From assembly GCA_029907465.1 (NCBI GenBank), contig JARYLV010000005.1, positions 86,231 through 120,977 of the forward strand: a DNA stretch of 34,747 nucleotides, in the 5' to 3' direction. Shown here in pieces: positions 15,555-24,826 of this stretch. Position 1 is the stretch's first letter. Each line of letters begins with the position of its first letter. The translations under genes were made by a program, and so were the position numbers. The notes beneath the pieces were generated by a model. The model saw nothing but the letters and a program-made list of their open reading frames with translations, did not search any database and was not told where the DNA came from. This DNA is from Methanomassiliicoccales archaeon (GTDB taxonomy: Archaea; Thermoplasmatota; Thermoplasmata; Methanomassiliicoccales; JACIVX01).

Positions 15555-16724
15555 TCATTTTCGTATGAATGTGCGCAAGAGCTGCGGCGAAAATTTGAGG
15601 AGAGAAGGCGCGGCCTTTAGAACAGATGGGGCGAGCAGGCTCGGAAAATCGATGTCCCCTTCAGAAAGAACTTCGGTGACTTCTTCCCTATTAAAAATCG
15701 ACCCTATCTCATCGAGTTTCTTGTCGTCAAGCTGAGTAAAGACCTTGCGGATACGATAGCTCCGATCTAGTTCACGGCCGATCTTTCGCTTCCAAGCCCT
15801 CTGGTATGTTGAGGTCAAACGCTGAGAGAAGTCCCCTTCACCAAAACAGCGTGAGACCGTCTCTGCCGCGCACCAGGCGGCAACGCACCCCGTGTACAAT
15901 CCACCGCCACTCAGCGGCTTGGCTTGGCCAGCTGCATCGCCCACGATCATCAATCGATCGGCATACGTTTTAGACAAAGTGCCGATAGGGATAACTCCAG
16001 AACTCGTTCTGATCCTCCTGCGTTGGTCGAGACCCAGCTGCTTTAGAAGTCGCCTAAGATAATCCGCTGGTGCACCAAATTGCTCTGAAATACAAAGGCC
16101 CAACCTCGTGAATGAACCGCAGGGGATCATCCATGCAAAGAACCCGGGCGCTACCTTTTCGCCAAGGTACACTTCCACAGCATCCTGATCATTCATCTCG
16201 TACTCGATGTCAACTTGAATCCCTTTCACCCTCTCTAAAGGTCTTCCGAGGCCCCCGATCTCAGAAACGTGGGACCTATACCCGTCAGCACCGACTAGGA
16301 GCTTGGTCGAAATGACTTGTCGCTCCCCGTTAACCTCAATAGCCAGTTTGAGCTTATCTCCCACATTCCGGAAATCGATGAATTTTGAGCAGAAAGAAAA
16401 TGATGCACCAACAGAAACGGCTCTTTCATAACAAATCTGGTCGAACCGCCTCCTATCGACCACGAAAGCCTTTGTACCCTTTCCTCTCACCTCCAGAACT
16501 AAACCGCTTGGAAAATGAAAGTGTGCCGCAGAGAATTTATTGAGAATTGAATCTCTCGTGCCAGTCATTTCAACTACTCGGGGAGTGATCAGTCCAGCAC
16601 ATTGAACGGGAAGACCGATCTGCTCATGCTCTTCGATCACCAGAGATTTTAGACTAGACCCAACACGTGAGGCAATCTCACAGCCAACCGGCCCTCCGCC
16701 AACGATGACGAGATCGTAATCCAC
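15555..16724 (-). CDS. Geranylgeranyl reductase family FAD oxidoreductase
   Basis: This is an FAD-dependent oxidoreductase of the family that saturates isoprenoid chains of archaeal membrane lipids or prenyl carriers. The N-terminal Rossmann motif is GGGPVGCEIA (9-18). There is a substrate-cavity segment around LPVQCAGLITP, an LLVGADGYRS strand, and the second FAD signature VGDAAGQAKPLSGGGLYTG near 270-288. Length (389 aa) is typical. The start is a GTG. A TATA element (complement of 16743-16751) about 20-25 bases before it predicts a leaderless message. Whether it acts on glycerophospholipid, quinone or another prenyl substrate cannot be determined; the assignment is to the superfamily. Confidence 0.85.
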   Translation of the reverse strand: MDYDLVIVGGGPVGCEIASRVGSSLKSLVIEEHEQIGLPVQCAGLITPRVVEMTGTRDSILNKFSAAHFHFPSGLVLEVRGKGTKAFVVDRRRFDQICYERAVSVGASFSFCSKFIDFRNVGDKLKLAIEVNGERQVISTKLLVGADGYRSHVSEIGGLGRPLERVKGIQVDIEYEMNDQDAVEVYLGEKVAPGFFAWMIPCGSFTRLGLCISEQFGAPADYLRRLLKQLGLDQRRRIRTSSGVIPIGTLSKTYADRLMIVGDAAGQAKPLSGGGLYTGCVAAWCAAETVSRCFGEGDFSQRLTSTYQRAWKRKIGRELDRSYRIRKVFTQLDDKKLDEIGSIFNREEVTEVLSEGDIDFPSLLAPSVLKAAPSLLKFSPQLLRTFIRK

Positions 16725-16742
16725 GAACGGTCATGAAGTCCA

Positions 16743-16751
16743 CAGATATAT
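16743..16751 (-). promoter_or_regulatory. TATA element for the GGR-family gene
   Basis: Read leftward the sequence is AGATATATC, about 20-25 bases before the GTG at 16724. Confidence 0.4.
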
Positions 16752-16875
16752 CTTCTTTTTGTGCCAGCGATGGACCATGAAGTGTTAGACTTGTGACACC
16801 AGTCATGATATGTCTTTGTCATTACTCAATTTCGGCGGGATTGCAACCGCAGGGAAGATAATGGCAATTCTTCTC

Positions 16876-18591
16876 CTACGAATCGACTTTTTGTCTTTTT
16901 TGCACTCTATAAAGGTGTTTAACTGTCTCCAAAGTATCCGCTTCTTCTGGGGACTTGTCACTGCGGATTGACTTGATCCTCGCGAATCTCAATGCAACGC
17001 CTGATCGATACCTCGGACTCTTTTGAATCTCGTCAAATGCAACTTCGACCACAATCTCTGGTCTAACGAAAACTGTGGTCGAAGTCTCTTTAACTTTGAT
17101 CGATAAGAGTTTATTCGTCATCCATTCAAATTCATCATCTGTCAAACCCTTGAACGTTTTTCCAACGATTTCGAATTCGCTCCCGGAAACAGCAGCGAGA
17201 TAATAGTCGCTGAGCCATCCCTCCCTTCTCCCATACCCCCAATCTGCAGCGACCACAACGAGGTCCAGCGTCATGCTCTTCTTGATCTTCAGCCAGTGAC
17301 GCCCCCTCTTGCCAATGACATATGGACTGGATAGACTTTTCGCGATCAGACCTTCATGCCCCTCAGAAAGGGAACGTTCGAAAAAGTTATTCGCTTCATC
17401 ACGATCGTCAGTCACGATTCTTGGTGCAATGAACTCTGATGGCACTACCTCCTGCAGAATGCGCCAGCGTTCGATGTATGGCTTATCAAGGAGGGGTTGC
17501 CCGTCAAGATAGAGAATATCAAAGAGGAAGAGTCTGACCGGCACCTCTCTCATAATCTCATCAATTTGATGACTGCGCATCAAACGGCGCATCAACTCCT
17601 GAAAGGGAAGAGGCCGATCACGAAACCCGATGACCTCGCCTTCGAGTATGAGAGACTGTGTGGGGATTGAGCGGACAATCATTTCGATGACGTCGGGAAA
17701 GCTATTTGTCAGATCTGTGAGCCGGCGGCTAAAAATCCTCACTGCTGTCCCGGATTTATGGATCTGTACCCTCACGCCATCGAATTTGAACTCGAAGGCG
17801 GCCTTCCCAAGCAATCTCAGAGCCTCATCTGTTGATCGGGCCATCTCCGCAAGCATAGGCTTGAGTGGCACAAACAGGTTTATGCCGAAAGATTTAACCG
17901 CATTCCTCCCCCCAGTCAATGCAGTTTCTGCAACGAGTCCGATGTCCCCTGACACCATATTAGCCAACCTGATCTCCTCAACTGGAATAGAAGATGCGAG
18001 TGCGATCGCCTCGATCATTATGCCCTCGTTGGCGCCGATCCTCATTTCACCCGAAAGACCTCTCACAACGTATTCCCTTTCTTCCTCAGTGAGCCTCGCT
18101 AACAGACCGCTGAGAAAGTCTTTCTTAAATTTCCTCGAACCACTACCCTTTGCGTCGGCGATCTTACTGATCATTGATGCGAACTCATGAATAGTCAAAT
18201 TCATCTCAACTGGAAGTCGCTGTTGCTGGACCATCAGTGCGTCAGTGATCGTGGAATATCCTACGCGGAGAGCTCTTGACTCAGATTCTGGTAAGGGCCT
18301 GCCCAACAAGAAAAGGACTGCTGGCTTAATCTCCCCCGCCTCTAGACCCCTAAGGAAAGCTGAGAGAAGTTCAATCTTCTTCTTCCTGCTTCTTGTCGAT
18401 TCGATATGCTTGCACAGCAATACCAACGATGCAATAGACGTTGGCACGGATGATAGATAACGCGTCACCTTATTCAATATTCGTGTCTCGCTGATGCTTG
18501 CCAATCCATTATTATCAACAGAGAACCAACACTGAGGATCAACGACCGCTGACTTTTTCCCAATCCTTGAGGAAACGTTCGATGCCAACAT
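16876..18591 (-). CDS. lig: ATP-dependent DNA ligase
   Basis: This is a replicative/repair ligase that seals nicks through an enzyme-AMP intermediate. In the longest frame, motif I is [12 protein letters not shown] with Lys269 as the adenylated residue. Other nucleotidyltransferase motifs are [19 protein letters not shown] (III), EGLIAKS (IV) and GRHWLKIKK (V); an OB domain follows. An N-terminal DNA-binding domain covers about 50-245. The frame from ATG 18591 overlaps the upstream aldolase gene by 53 bases, and family similarity begins only around residue 50 ([14 protein letters not shown]). The true start is therefore probably one of the downstream codons, for example TTG 18504, GTG 18468 or GTG 18447; none has a clear ribosome site. 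It is the last gene of the transketolase operon, an unusual pairing of repair and sugar metabolism. Confidence 0.93.
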   Translation of the reverse strand: MLASNVSSRIGKKSAVVDPQCWFSVDNNGLASISETRILNKVTRYLSSVPTSIASLVLLCKHIESTRSRKKKIELLSAFLRGLEAGEIKPAVLFLLGRPLPESESRALRVGYSTITDALMVQQQRLPVEMNLTIHEFASMISKIADAKGSGSRKFKKDFLSGLLARLTEEEREYVVRGLSGEMRIGANEGIMIEAIALASSIPVEEIRLANMVSGDIGLVAETALTGGRNAVKSFGINLFVPLKPMLAEMARSTDEALRLLGKAAFEFKFDGVRVQIHKSGTAVRIFSRRLTDLTNSFPDVIEMIVRSIPTQSLILEGEVIGFRDRPLPFQELMRRLMRSHQIDEIMREVPVRLFLFDILYLDGQPLLDKPYIERWRILQEVVPSEFIAPRIVTDDRDEANNFFERSLSEGHEGLIAKSLSSPYVIGKRGRHWLKIKKSMTLDLVVVAADWGYGRREGWLSDYYLAAVSGSEFEIVGKTFKGLTDDEFEWMTNKLLSIKVKETSTTVFVRPEIVVEVAFDEIQKSPRYRSGVALRFARIKSIRSDKSPEEADTLETVKHLYRVQKRQKVDS

Positions 18592-19186
18592 CTGTCAAAG
18601 GGTGCCTGAACATTTTCTTGAGGACATCATACGGTACCGTTGCGATATGAGCACCCATCATCGCCGCTTCGATCACATGACCAGGATGTCTAACGCTCGC
18701 GACAATTACTTCTGACTCAAAATCATAATTATCAAGGATATCCAGGATCTGCCCAACAAGTTCCATTCCATTGTGGCCGACGTCATCAAGGCGACCAACA
18801 AACGGCGATATATATTTCGCTCCCGCCTTGGCAGCGAACAACGCCTGGGCCGGAGAAAACACGAGTGTCATATTGACCCTGATGCCCTCCTCCGACAATC
18901 TTTTCGTCGCCTTCAATCCTTCCTCAGTCATCGGAATTTTCACCACGATGTTCTTATGAATGGAAGCGAGAGATCGTGCCTCGTTGATCATCTCGTCTGT
19001 GGTGAGACTAATCGCTTCGACACTGATCGGCCCATCGACAATATCACATATCTGCTTGATCAGCGACTTAAAATCAGTCTTTTCTTTTGCAACCAATGTA
19101 GGGTTCGTTGTCACACCATCGAGAATACCCCAGCTAGCGACCTCTTTAATCTGTTCGATATTCGCACTGTCGATGAAGATCTTCAT
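18539..19186 (-). CDS. Fructose-6-phosphate aldolase / transaldolase (TalC/MipB type)
   Basis: This is a compact TIM-barrel class I aldolase of the transaldolase family. The Schiff-base lysine is Lys83 in IVVKIPMT. Other markers are [10 protein letters not shown] at the N terminus, GVTTNPTLV (24-32) and [15 protein letters not shown]. At 215 residues it belongs to the short archaeal/bacterial group. With the split transketolase encoded by the two overlapping genes upstream, it completes sugar-phosphate rearrangement for pentose synthesis. Its ATG overlaps the transketolase C stop by 4 bases (ATGA). Whether it works as transaldolase or fructose-6-phosphate aldolase is not distinguishable by eye; the context favours transaldolase. 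Confidence 0.93.
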   Translation of the reverse strand: MKIFIDSANIEQIKEVASWGILDGVTTNPTLVAKEKTDFKSLIKQICDIVDGPISVEAISLTTDEMINEARSLASIHKNIVVKIPMTEEGLKATKRLSEEGIRVNMTLVFSPAQALFAAKAGAKYISPFVGRLDDVGHNGMELVGQILDILDNYDFESEVIVASVRHPGHVIEAAMMGAHIATVPYDVLKKMFRHPLTDVGIERFLKDWEKVSGR

Positions 19187-20130
19187 TTTCTCTTCCTCCT
19201 CATGACATCAACTGCCGCTCTGACAATCTCGTCACTCGTGAGGCCGTATTTAACCATTAACTCTTCGCTCTCCCCCGATTCCCCGAACGTATCAGGAATC
19301 CCAACCCTTTTCATCGGCACCGGGTAATTCTCGCAGAGGCATGCCGCAACAGCACTTCCCAAACCTGAAAGAATGTTGTGTTCTTCCGCCGTAACAATCG
19401 CTCCTGTCTTCCGAGCGCACCTGATTATCGTTTCCTCGTCGAGCGGCTTGATTGTGCTCATATTGATGACCGATGCAGATATCCCTAGCTTCTTGAGCTC
19501 CTCCGCGGCATCGAGAGCGACTGCAACCATCTGGCCAGTAGCGATCACCGCGACATCATCGCCTGGAAGCATCTCCGTCGACTTTCCGATCGAGAAGGGG
19601 GTTTCTGGCGTTGTCACAACAGGAAAATCAACTCGACCTAGCCTCACATAACAAGGACCTGGCCAATCGACAACAGCCTTGATCGCTTTGTAAGTCTCTG
19701 GCGCGTCAGCTGGAACTACGACAGTCATGTTCGGCAAAGTGCGCATTAGCGCAATATCTTCCGCTGTTTGATGAGAAGCACCGTCCCCACCGACAGTGAT
19801 CCCAGCATGTGTCGCAACAATCTTGACGTTGAATTTCGTATAGGCGATCGATTGCCTGATCTGGTCCCAGCACCGACCAGTCGCAAAAACTGCAAACGAT
19901 GACGCGAAGACAATCTTGCCGCTAGCCGCCAGCCCTGCCGCGGTCCCCATCATATTCTGTTCCGCAATGCCACAATTGAAAAACCGGTTGGGGAATTTCT
20001 TAGCAAAATCTGCGGTCCTCGTTGATGTGGAAAGATCCGCGTCAAGAACGACGACGTCGGGTCGCATCTCTCCTATTTCGACGAGTGCCCGGCCATACTC
20101 TTTCCGCTGGCTGGCGAGCGGTCTCTTCAT
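19183..20130 (-). CDS. tktB: Transketolase, C-terminal subunit
   Basis: This is the half of a split transketolase carrying the pyrimidine-binding and C-terminal domains. The conserved glutamate that activates thiamine diphosphate lies in [15 protein letters not shown] (near residues 54-68). Next come [12 protein letters not shown], a histidine-containing [15 protein letters not shown] loop, and a C-terminal [14 protein letters not shown] segment. It overlaps the N-terminal subunit gene and the aldolase gene by 4 bases each, so translation is coupled and subunit stoichiometry is likely 1:1. The enzyme exchanges two-carbon units between ketose and aldose phosphates in the non-oxidative pentose phosphate pathway. 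Confidence 0.95.
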   Translation of the reverse strand: MKRPLASQRKEYGRALVEIGEMRPDVVVLDADLSTSTRTADFAKKFPNRFFNCGIAEQNMMGTAAGLAASGKIVFASSFAVFATGRCWDQIRQSIAYTKFNVKIVATHAGITVGGDGASHQTAEDIALMRTLPNMTVVVPADAPETYKAIKAVVDWPGPCYVRLGRVDFPVVTTPETPFSIGKSTEMLPGDDVAVIATGQMVAVALDAAEELKKLGISASVINMSTIKPLDEETIIRCARKTGAIVTAEEHNILSGLGSAVAACLCENYPVPMKRVGIPDTFGESGESEELMVKYGLTSDEIVRAAVDVMRRKRK

Positions 20131-20963
20131 ATCTCCTCCCCCAGCTCTCTTAATCCACGCCTTAGTTCTTCCTCATTTGGCGCCTTGCCATGGAAGCTTA
20201 TCGAATTTTCCATGAACGAGACTCCTTTCCCCTTGATCGTGTGTGCGATGATCACTGTGGGTCTACCCTTAATCGTTTTGGCTTCCTCGCAGGCATTCCA
20301 GATCTCTCTCATGTCATGACCATTGATCTCGATAACGTGCCAACCAAAACTCGCCCATTTCTCTGCTAACGGTTCAATTGACATGACGGATTCAGTTGGG
20401 CCGTCGATCTGTAGACCATTCCTATCAACAAAAACGGTGATGTTATCGATCTTGTAGTGTGCCCCAAACATGGCGGCCTCCCATATCTGGCCGCTCTCTA
20501 TCTCCCCGTCGCCGCAAAGGCAGTAAATACGGTAATGACCTCCATTCAGCTTTGCAGCAAGTGCCATTCCATTGGCGACACTGAGTCCCTGCCCTAATGA
20601 GCCGGTGGACATCTCAACCCCCGGCGTTTTCCCCCTGGACGGATGGCCTTGCAGTCGACTCCCCAGCTTTCTCAGGGTAAGTAGCTCGCTGACCGGGAAA
20701 TAGCCGCTTTCGGCCAATGCAGCATAGTATGCGGGAGCGGCGTGGCCCTTTGACAGCACAAAACGATCGCGGCCTTCCCAATCAGGCTGGTGCGGTCTAT
20801 GATTGAGGATTTTAAAATAAAGTGCAGAGAGTATGTCGGCACTTGAGAGCGATCCGCCCGGATGTCCTGATCCAGCTGCAAATGTCATGCGGAGCACGTG
20901 TCTTCGAATAAGGTTTGCTTTTTGCTCAAGATAACGCACGTCTTCATCGCTCAAAGTGGCCAA
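20127..20963 (-). CDS. tktA: Transketolase, N-terminal subunit
   Basis: This is the half of a split transketolase that binds the diphosphate of thiamine diphosphate. The GDG...N motif is seen as CLCGDGEIESGQIWEAAMFG and VDRNGLQIDG. Histidines contacting cofactor and substrate occur in GSGHPGGSLSSADIL, LSKGHAAPAYY and GHPSRGKTPG. I accept the TTG start because GAGGTG (complement of about 20973-20978) precedes it by 9 bases, and a TTTTTAAT element (complement of about 21009-21018) fits as promoter. It is the first gene of the leftward operon tktA-tktB-transaldolase-ligase. Confidence 0.95.
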   Translation of the reverse strand: MATLSDEDVRYLEQKANLIRRHVLRMTFAAGSGHPGGSLSSADILSALYFKILNHRPHQPDWEGRDRFVLSKGHAAPAYYAALAESGYFPVSELLTLRKLGSRLQGHPSRGKTPGVEMSTGSLGQGLSVANGMALAAKLNGGHYRIYCLCGDGEIESGQIWEAAMFGAHYKIDNITVFVDRNGLQIDGPTESVMSIEPLAEKWASFGWHVIEINGHDMREIWNACEEAKTIKGRPTVIIAHTIKGKGVSFMENSISFHGKAPNEEELRRGLRELGEEI

Positions 20964-21058
20964 ATTCGAGCACCTCGGGAAGGGGATTGGAGAATAGCAT
21001 GACTCCGATTAAAAAGCTTTTGCGCTTTTCTAATCGCTATTTTGACGCATTTTCTGCA

Positions 21059-21066
21059 GATATAAT
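21059..21066 (+). promoter_or_regulatory. TATA element for the HD phosphohydrolase gene
   Basis: GATATAAT centred at 21063 predicts initiation near 21088, just before the run of ATG codons at 21093, 21096 and 21099. This argues against the further-upstream ATG at 21072. Confidence 0.5.
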
Positions 21067-21092
21067 TTTTAATGGATCAGTGGAATACCAAG

Positions 21093-21875
21093 ATGATGAT
21101 GAAGGGAGTATTTAGAATACCCTGCGGCTCAAACTCAGTTCTTGCAAGAATTGTTGACAAGATTAACGATGATCAGGAGGTTTTGGCACTATGGAAGGCC
21201 TCTAACATAATGGCAATTGATAGAATGGGCTATAATGATCATGGGCCGACGCATGTTAAGATTGTCGCATCCATTGCACTCAAGATGCTACGTCTCCTGA
21301 TTGAAAGCGGAGAAAAGCCTAGCGTGGTGGAAGACCATGGGATGAGAAATGAGGATGCGGAAGTCGTCGTCGTTCTCGCATCAGCACTTCATGATATTGG
21401 ACATGCGATCCATCGAATGGCACATGAAGACTTTTCACTCATACTAGCGCCACCGATAATCCGAAGAATTCTCTCTGACTTCTATTCAGAACCACTGTTG
21501 ACGCTTCTTGTGGCAGAAATCATGCATGCGATGATCTCACATCACGATGAATTCACACCTTTAACTTTGGAGGCAGGTGTCGTCAGGGTCGCTGATGCAC
21601 TGGACATGGAGAAAGGAAGGGCAAGGATTCCTTTTAAAGCGGGAAGCGTCAATATCCATTCCGTCTCGGCTCTCGCAATCGATAAAGTCTCCGTATTGAA
21701 GGGCAAAGAGAGACCGATTAGAATCGAGATCAGAATGAACAATTCCGCCGGAATCTTTCAGATCGATGAGTTACTTCGTGACAAAATCGAAAAATCAGGC
21801 ATCAGAGATAAACTATCCATCGTCGTCGAACTCCCTGATCAGGAAATGAAGATTCTTGAAAGTCTCAAGCTCTAA
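21093..21875 (+). CDS. HD-domain metal-dependent phosphohydrolase
   Basis: This is a soluble HD-superfamily protein. Counted from ATG 21093, the metal ligands are His54 (DHGPTHVK), His100-Asp101 (SALHDIGH) with His104, and further histidines in the following helices (MISHHDE) with Asp in VADALDM. Similar archaeal proteins are annotated only as HD phosphohydrolases; the substrate could be a nucleotide or a cyclic nucleotide. I prefer one of the clustered ATGs at 21093-21099, because the TATA element at 21059-21066 would start the message after the ATG at 21072. Its stop overlaps the convergent PCNA stop (shared CTAA). The exact substrate is unknown. Confidence 0.85.
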   Translation: MMMKGVFRIPCGSNSVLARIVDKINDDQEVLALWKASNIMAIDRMGYNDHGPTHVKIVASIALKMLRLLIESGEKPSVVEDHGMRNEDAEVVVVLASALHDIGHAIHRMAHEDFSLILAPPIIRRILSDFYSEPLLTLLVAEIMHAMISHHDEFTPLTLEAGVVRVADALDMEKGRARIPFKAGSVNIHSVSALAIDKVSVLKGKERPIRIEIRMNNSAGIFQIDELLRDKIEKSGIRDKLSIVVELPDQEMKILESLKL

Positions 21876-22609
21876 TCGCTTTCAATCCTTGGCGCAAGCA
21901 GATAACTGACTTCGCCCTTCCCATCAGCAATTTTGAACTCGAGTTTTACAGGAAAATCATTGCCCAGGCTGATCTTTATTGTCGTACCTGAGGGGATTGC
22001 TCTTACCATATTCGAGAAGTAGTCAAGCGGGAAAAGACTTCGGACTTTCTCCTTGCATTCAAGCGAAACCAGAAGATCCTTGGAGAGCCTGAGGCTTACA
22101 GAATCCGTATCACCCTCTGAAAACATCTCAAATCCGTCAGGCGAAGCAGTCAAAGCGATGTAATCAGAAATATTCTCCGCCGCTTTGATCCCTTTTTGGA
22201 GCTCATCGGAAGTCACAACAACTACTGCGGGCAGGTTGAGATTTGGAACCTTGGGGTCAGACATACCCGTTGTATCTACCAAGTTCATTCTCCTTGTGAT
22301 GTTTCCCACATTGATGACAAGTCTATTATGATTCTCGTCCTGTTCGATCTCAAGGATTTCTCCTGCCTTCGCGAGTCTTAGAACTTCTTTGATCTTATCA
22401 AGATCAATCCCGAGCTCAGTATCGTCCGCCTTATATTCTTCAAACGCACCCTTCTGAAGCAATAGGTTAACCATAGCAACGTGCGCGGGATCGACCGCTT
22501 TCAGACTGAGCCTATCCGGCGCAATGTTGAACTTCGCTTCATCCACAAGCGTCGAAACGACATCGACAATGCTCTTGAGAATCTCTGACTTCACTTTCGC
22601 ATGAAGCAT
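21872..22609 (-). CDS. pcn: DNA polymerase sliding clamp (PCNA)
   Basis: This is the homotrimeric ring that tethers DNA polymerase, flap endonuclease and ligase to DNA. The 245-residue length and two-domain repeat are typical. Recognisable stretches are DEAKFNIAPDRLSLKAVDPAHVAMV at the N terminus, the LGIDLDKIKEVLRLA strand-helix, the interdomain connector around GMSDPKVPNLNLP, and the C-terminal VSYLLAPRIE that contacts PIP-box partners. It ends convergently with the HD gene, sharing CTAA. Upstream lie A/T-rich TATA candidates (22636-22653) and the TFS gene's end. Confidence 0.97.
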   Translation of the reverse strand: MLHAKVKSEILKSIVDVVSTLVDEAKFNIAPDRLSLKAVDPAHVAMVNLLLQKGAFEEYKADDTELGIDLDKIKEVLRLAKAGEILEIEQDENHNRLVINVGNITRRMNLVDTTGMSDPKVPNLNLPAVVVVTSDELQKGIKAAENISDYIALTASPDGFEMFSEGDTDSVSLRLSKDLLVSLECKEKVRSLFPLDYFSNMVRAIPSGTTIKISLGNDFPVKLEFKIADGKGEVSYLLAPRIESD

Positions 22610-22635
22610 GAGTTCCCCCCATTGTTCGGTAAGCG

Positions 22636-22653
22636 TTTATAGAGTAATAAACC
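22636..22653 (-). promoter_or_regulatory. TATA region for PCNA
   Basis: On the leftward strand the stretch reads GGTTTATTACTCTATAAA. Either TTTATTA or CTATAAA would place initiation within about 5-15 bases of the ATG at 22609. Confidence 0.4.
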
Positions 22654-22677
22654 TTACTTAGAGGTTATTGACTGGAA

Positions 22678-22977
22678 TTAGTATTCTCTCCAAGAATAAC
22701 CACATTCCGTGCAGCGATAAATACGGGTCTCGGGCTCATCGGCCGCTCTCGTCTGTCTCAAAACCCAAAAAGCTTCGTCGTGTCCGCACTTAGGACACTC
22801 CACCTTTGTTTTCGGAAGCGTTGGGGCGTTTGAATCAATCACTACCAGTTCCTTTTCTCGAATCCTCGTGGTGAAAGTTTGTCTTTCACCGTTCATTTTC
22901 TGTTCTTTGCCACATTTACTGCACTTGAATACGCCGTTCTTAGGAAACATCAATGATCTACATTCCGGACAGAACAT
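22678..22977 (-). CDS. tfs: Transcription factor S (TFS), RNA cleavage factor of RNA polymerase
   Basis: This is the archaeal homologue of TFIIS/RPC11, which rescues backtracked RNA polymerase by stimulating transcript cleavage. It has two zinc ribbons: Cys3/Cys6/Cys19/Cys22 at the N terminus and Cys61/Cys64/Cys89/Cys92 at the C terminus. The catalytic acidic pair is Asp80-Glu81 in the ADEPET hairpin tip, followed by YRCTECGYSWREY. The length (99 aa) fits. The ATG has a TATA element at 23013-23020 about 36 bases upstream. It lies just upstream of PCNA on the same strand, with 68 bases between them, so they may be partly co-expressed. Confidence 0.96.
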   Translation of the reverse strand: MFCPECRSLMFPKNGVFKCSKCGKEQKMNGERQTFTTRIREKELVVIDSNAPTLPKTKVECPKCGHDEAFWVLRQTRAADEPETRIYRCTECGYSWREY

Positions 22978-23012
22978 CGTTCAATCGCCAAGTGCGGTGG
23001 AAAAAGATTTTC

Positions 23013-23020
23013 ATATAAAT
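23013..23020 (-). promoter_or_regulatory. TATA element for TFS
   Basis: Leftward it reads ATTTATAT, about 36-43 bases before the ATG at 22977, predicting a leader of about 10-15 bases. Confidence 0.5.
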
Positions 23021-23172
23021 ATTCTTCTACGAAATTTCACTGCATCTATTGATCATTGTAAGTCACAGATTTTTGGTGCTTCCAACGCTCCAAATGAAAT
23101 TGGTACCACAAAACCAATTCACGTTCAATTCTCCCTGATTTCCATGAAGCCATAGGACTGCTCTGTTGCAGA

Positions 23173-23202
23173 CGATATTCATGAAATCGATATTCACGAA
23201 AT
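23173..23202. repeat. Tandem 15-base repeat
   Basis: CGATATTCATGAAAT is followed directly by CGATATTCACGAAAT, two adjacent copies differing at one base. It lies in the 260-base gap between the membrane-protein gene end and the TFS promoter, about 150 bases upstream of the TFS TATA element. It could be a regulatory site or neutral sequence. I see no gene or RNA structure in the rest of this gap. Confidence 0.6.
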
Positions 23203-23237
23203 AGACCGACCTGGATATTTTTGACTTAAGAGCTCAA

Positions 23238-24269
23238 TTACATGAATTCCCAATCGCTTGATTTTGAATCAATTCCCTCTGGTGCAACAGATTTGCTCAC
23301 GCGTTTCTTCATCAGTGCTCTATTGATCAAACCCTCTGGCAAACCGGCTGACTTCTTTACCTTTTTCTCAACCACCCGCTGTTTCTTAGCCATTAGATGC
23401 GCCCTTTTATCAATAAGCTTCGCTTCCCTCGGCGACATCGACTGAGGCAATTCCCTTGATTCGATGATCCTATGAGCAGACCTAAGTGGCGGAAGTTCCT
23501 CGTCACCGTATTCGACGCTTGCTCCAACCGCCTGGAGCTCATCAAAGCTCATCCCGTCATATCCTTGCCGTCTCGGGTTAAGAGAAAAATTCGACCAGGA
23601 GGATCGAGGGGAGACGGTTTCGTGCGGGAATTCACTTCCCTCCACGACGACCGTTGTTCGGTGGCCACCGTGTTGGGAAATGTATTCCATTTCCCTCCTG
23701 GTCTGATCAGCGATAACTCCTCCAATATAAGCAAAGGCGATCGTCATCAGATAACCGTCAAGCCTGAACGAGATTGTGGATTGTAGCAACGACACAAAGT
23801 TGTGAAGGTATAGCGAAGCGAAATTCATATACGAATCAAGAATCGGAATGTTTGAGGCCATTGCATTTAGAATTGCCCCTGGGGTGATATTGATCCCGCC
23901 GATCGTGGTCGGGATCCAGCCGACATCAACGGCAGCAGTGATCGCAAATATGACGACAAGTGGAATAATAGCTGCAACAACACCTTTCCACGGGCTTCCA
24001 GCTCGCCTGCCTCCGACATAGCCAGCAATCATCTGGCCGATGATCGGAAGCCACCAGAGAAGAAACGATAAAATGAAGATATACTTAACAGCACTCCAGA
24101 AACTGTAGACGACACGTGAACTCCTGAATCGCTTTGTCTCTTCGCCGCTATCCACCTCAGCAACTTTATATACGCTACGGTGGACAGTATGATTTGCTTT
24201 CTGATCAACCATAGGATCTTTCTTTCTAAAGAGCACCCCAATCCCTTCGGTCGGACATGCGTCAGACAA
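23238..24269 (-). CDS. Membrane protein of unknown function, about 343 aa
   Basis: I do not recognise a characterised family. The product has a charged N-terminal tail and three likely membrane helices: about 62-87 (ending in a GYVGGRRAGSPWKG loop), 96-118 and 172-189. A long polar, basic C-terminal tail (about 190-343) follows, rich in Lys/Arg and likely cytoplasmic. The GYVGGR loop recalls small archaeal multi-helix membrane proteins of unknown role. The longest frame begins with TTG. A TATA element (ATATATAC, complement of about 24291-24298) would start transcription near 24270, so the GTG at 24236 or ATG at 24212 (MVDQKANHTV) is more likely used. It stands alone between TFS and the HTH gene. 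Confidence 0.75.
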   Translation of the reverse strand: MSDACPTEGIGVLFRKKDPMVDQKANHTVHRSVYKVAEVDSGEETKRFRSSRVVYSFWSAVKYIFILSFLLWWLPIIGQMIAGYVGGRRAGSPWKGVVAAIIPLVVIFAITAAVDVGWIPTTIGGINITPGAILNAMASNIPILDSYMNFASLYLHNFVSLLQSTISFRLDGYLMTIAFAYIGGVIADQTRREMEYISQHGGHRTTVVVEGSEFPHETVSPRSSWSNFSLNPRRQGYDGMSFDELQAVGASVEYGDEELPPLRSAHRIIESRELPQSMSPREAKLIDKRAHLMAKKQRVVEKKVKKSAGLPEGLINRALMKKRVSKSVAPEGIDSKSSDWEFM

Positions 24270-24409
24270 GAATTCTAATGTTGTTTAACGTATATATTTT
24301 TTTTGGGGTTTCCTGTAAGATTTTATCCACATCTAAAGGGCGCACCTCATGAAAACTAAAATTCGTAATTGCAACTCGATGAGAGAGTGGGTCGACAATT
24401 CGTCAGACA

Positions 24410-24826
24410 TCACCGCGGAATATAGTACCACATGCCGTGTTCCTGTAGGGCGCGTCTCGTGCTTTCAAAGGTCACTTTGTCACGCTTCGCCTGGTATTTT
24501 AGTATCTCATCCATTGACCATCCGAGATAGTCCGCTAACCGCGCGAGTCTGTTGTACGGAAAAGCTTGTTTTCCTAAAAGTATCTGTCTGATGCTCCATC
24601 CCGGATGTACCCTTGAGCGGTATCCGAGTTCTCTTCCTAGTTTATTGATGCTACCCGCTTTATCAATCCCATATTTTATCAGTTTAACCCTGAAATCGGA
24701 TTCCAGCCAGATCCGTTCAGTTCTCAAATCCTTTTTTCCTAGATATGTACCTGCACCTAGGACGGGATTGGACACAGTCTTAATAGCCGAATTCGAATTA
24801 TTAATTTTTTCTCCGTCTATTGACAC
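24410..24826 (-). CDS. HTH-domain protein, 138 aa
   Basis: This is a small basic protein whose residues about 46-112 look like a helix-turn-helix of the lambda-repressor class: GIDKAGSINKLGRELGYRS, then WSIRQILLGKQAFPYNRLARLADYLGWSMDEIL. It probably binds DNA. The first 40 residues are polar and poorly structured. The GTG start is supported by AAGGAA (complement of about 24831-24836) 4-9 bases upstream. It follows a 315-base non-coding stretch with a hairpin and precedes the membrane-protein gene by 140 bases on the same strand. The regulated target is unknown. Confidence 0.7.
   Translation of the reverse strand: MSIDGEKINNSNSAIKTVSNPVLGAGTYLGKKDLRTERIWLESDFRVKLIKYGIDKAGSINKLGRELGYRSRVHPGWSIRQILLGKQAFPYNRLARLADYLGWSMDEILKYQAKRDKVTFESTRRALQEHGMWYYIPR

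Noticed and set aside
22981-23237. Possible RNA gene between TFS and the membrane protein
   Set aside because: I looked for tRNA-like arms, terminal CCA or C/D-box pairs and found none; only a tandem 15-base repeat and the TFS promoter are visible.
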